IMG/VR virus record: IMGVR_UViG_3300039106_000273
Coordinates: 1 to 28,541 of that record
DNA from: a virus
DNA length: 28,541 nucleotides
Strand: one strand, 5' to 3'
The notes beneath the pieces are model-generated. The model worked only from the letters and a program-made list of their open reading frames with translations, had not been told where the DNA came from and did not search any database. A program made the translations under genes and the position numbers. Below, in pieces: positions 28,537 through 28,541 of this stretch; positions within the stretch are counted from its first letter, which is position 1; each line of letters starts with the position of its first letter.

Positions 28537-28541
28537 ATGGA
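28537..28541 (+). CDS. first codon of the next gene (cut by window end)
   Basis: ATG at 28537 is preceded by AAGAGG (28523-28528) at normal spacing. Only the start codon and two bases are visible, so no product can be named. Confidence 0.4.

Noticed and set aside
1-28541. tRNA genes, CRISPR arrays, insertion sequences, attachment sites
   Set aside because: Coding density leaves few gaps over 60 nt, and none shows cloverleaf pairing, regular spaced repeats or transposase motifs; no gap exceeds about 140 nt.

Overview
The window reads as part of a large, lytic tailed-phage genome of the T4-like type found in aquatic environments. The evidence is a family B DNA polymerase (gp43 type) with a sliding clamp (gp45 type), a T4-RNase H-like 5'-3' exonuclease, a DsbA-like small regulator, and many short genes packed head to tail on one strand. 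Gene ends commonly overlap as ATGA or TAATG. I see no integrase, transposase, CRISPR array, rRNA or tRNA gene. Shine-Dalgarno sites (AAGGAGA type) and near-consensus sigma70 promoters (TTGACA, 17 nt, TATAAT) suggest a proteobacterial host. This is inference, since no host gene is present to anchor it.

Layout: (1) 1-2873 holds two long mosaic proteins, the first cut by the window edge. They are built of small unrelated modules, several joined by a recurring (Q/K)GVAE tetrapeptide encoded by a nearly identical short DNA repeat, and they share a C-terminal module. They look like virion-internal polyproteins matured by a prohead protease. (2) 2877-4072 holds small conserved phage genes, including a very cysteine-rich peptide. 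(3) 4076-9133 is a replication block: promoter, DsbA-like factor, membrane protein, DNA polymerase, methyltransferase, sliding clamp. (4) 9133-11210 holds a TGT/DpdA-like base-exchange enzyme followed by a divergent protein that resembles a tetrahydropterin-synthase (T-fold) protein. (5) 11215-15892 holds a cupin and a glycosyltransferase, GTP cyclohydrolase I (folE), a phosphoribosyltransferase, a HIT-family protein and a PP-loop ATPase. (6) 15879-21165 starts with its own promoter and a long leader. It contains queD, an isocitrate lyase, a YhhQ-type queuosine-precursor transporter, queE, several tiny membrane proteins and a GIY-YIG-like protein. (7) 21171-25620 holds the exonuclease, apparently on a leaderless transcript, and a run of about eleven short conserved hypothetical genes. 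(8) 25600-28172 is a MoxR-type AAA+ ATPase and a metallopeptidase-VWA protein behind two strong tandem promoters, closed by an intrinsic terminator. One more small gene and the first codon of another follow.

The main functional theme is 7-deazaguanine chemistry. FolE, QueD and QueE would take GTP to 7-carboxy-7-deazaguanine, a YhhQ-type transporter could import preQ0 or preQ1, and a DpdA-like transglycosylase could insert the base into phage DNA to block restriction. A recognisable QueC is missing; the PP-loop protein next to queD is the only local candidate. Metabolic genes (isocitrate lyase, phosphoribosyltransferase, HIT protein) suggest host reprogramming. The most novel-looking element is the modular GVAE-punctuated polyprotein pair, which carries an embedded GNAT acetyltransferase.
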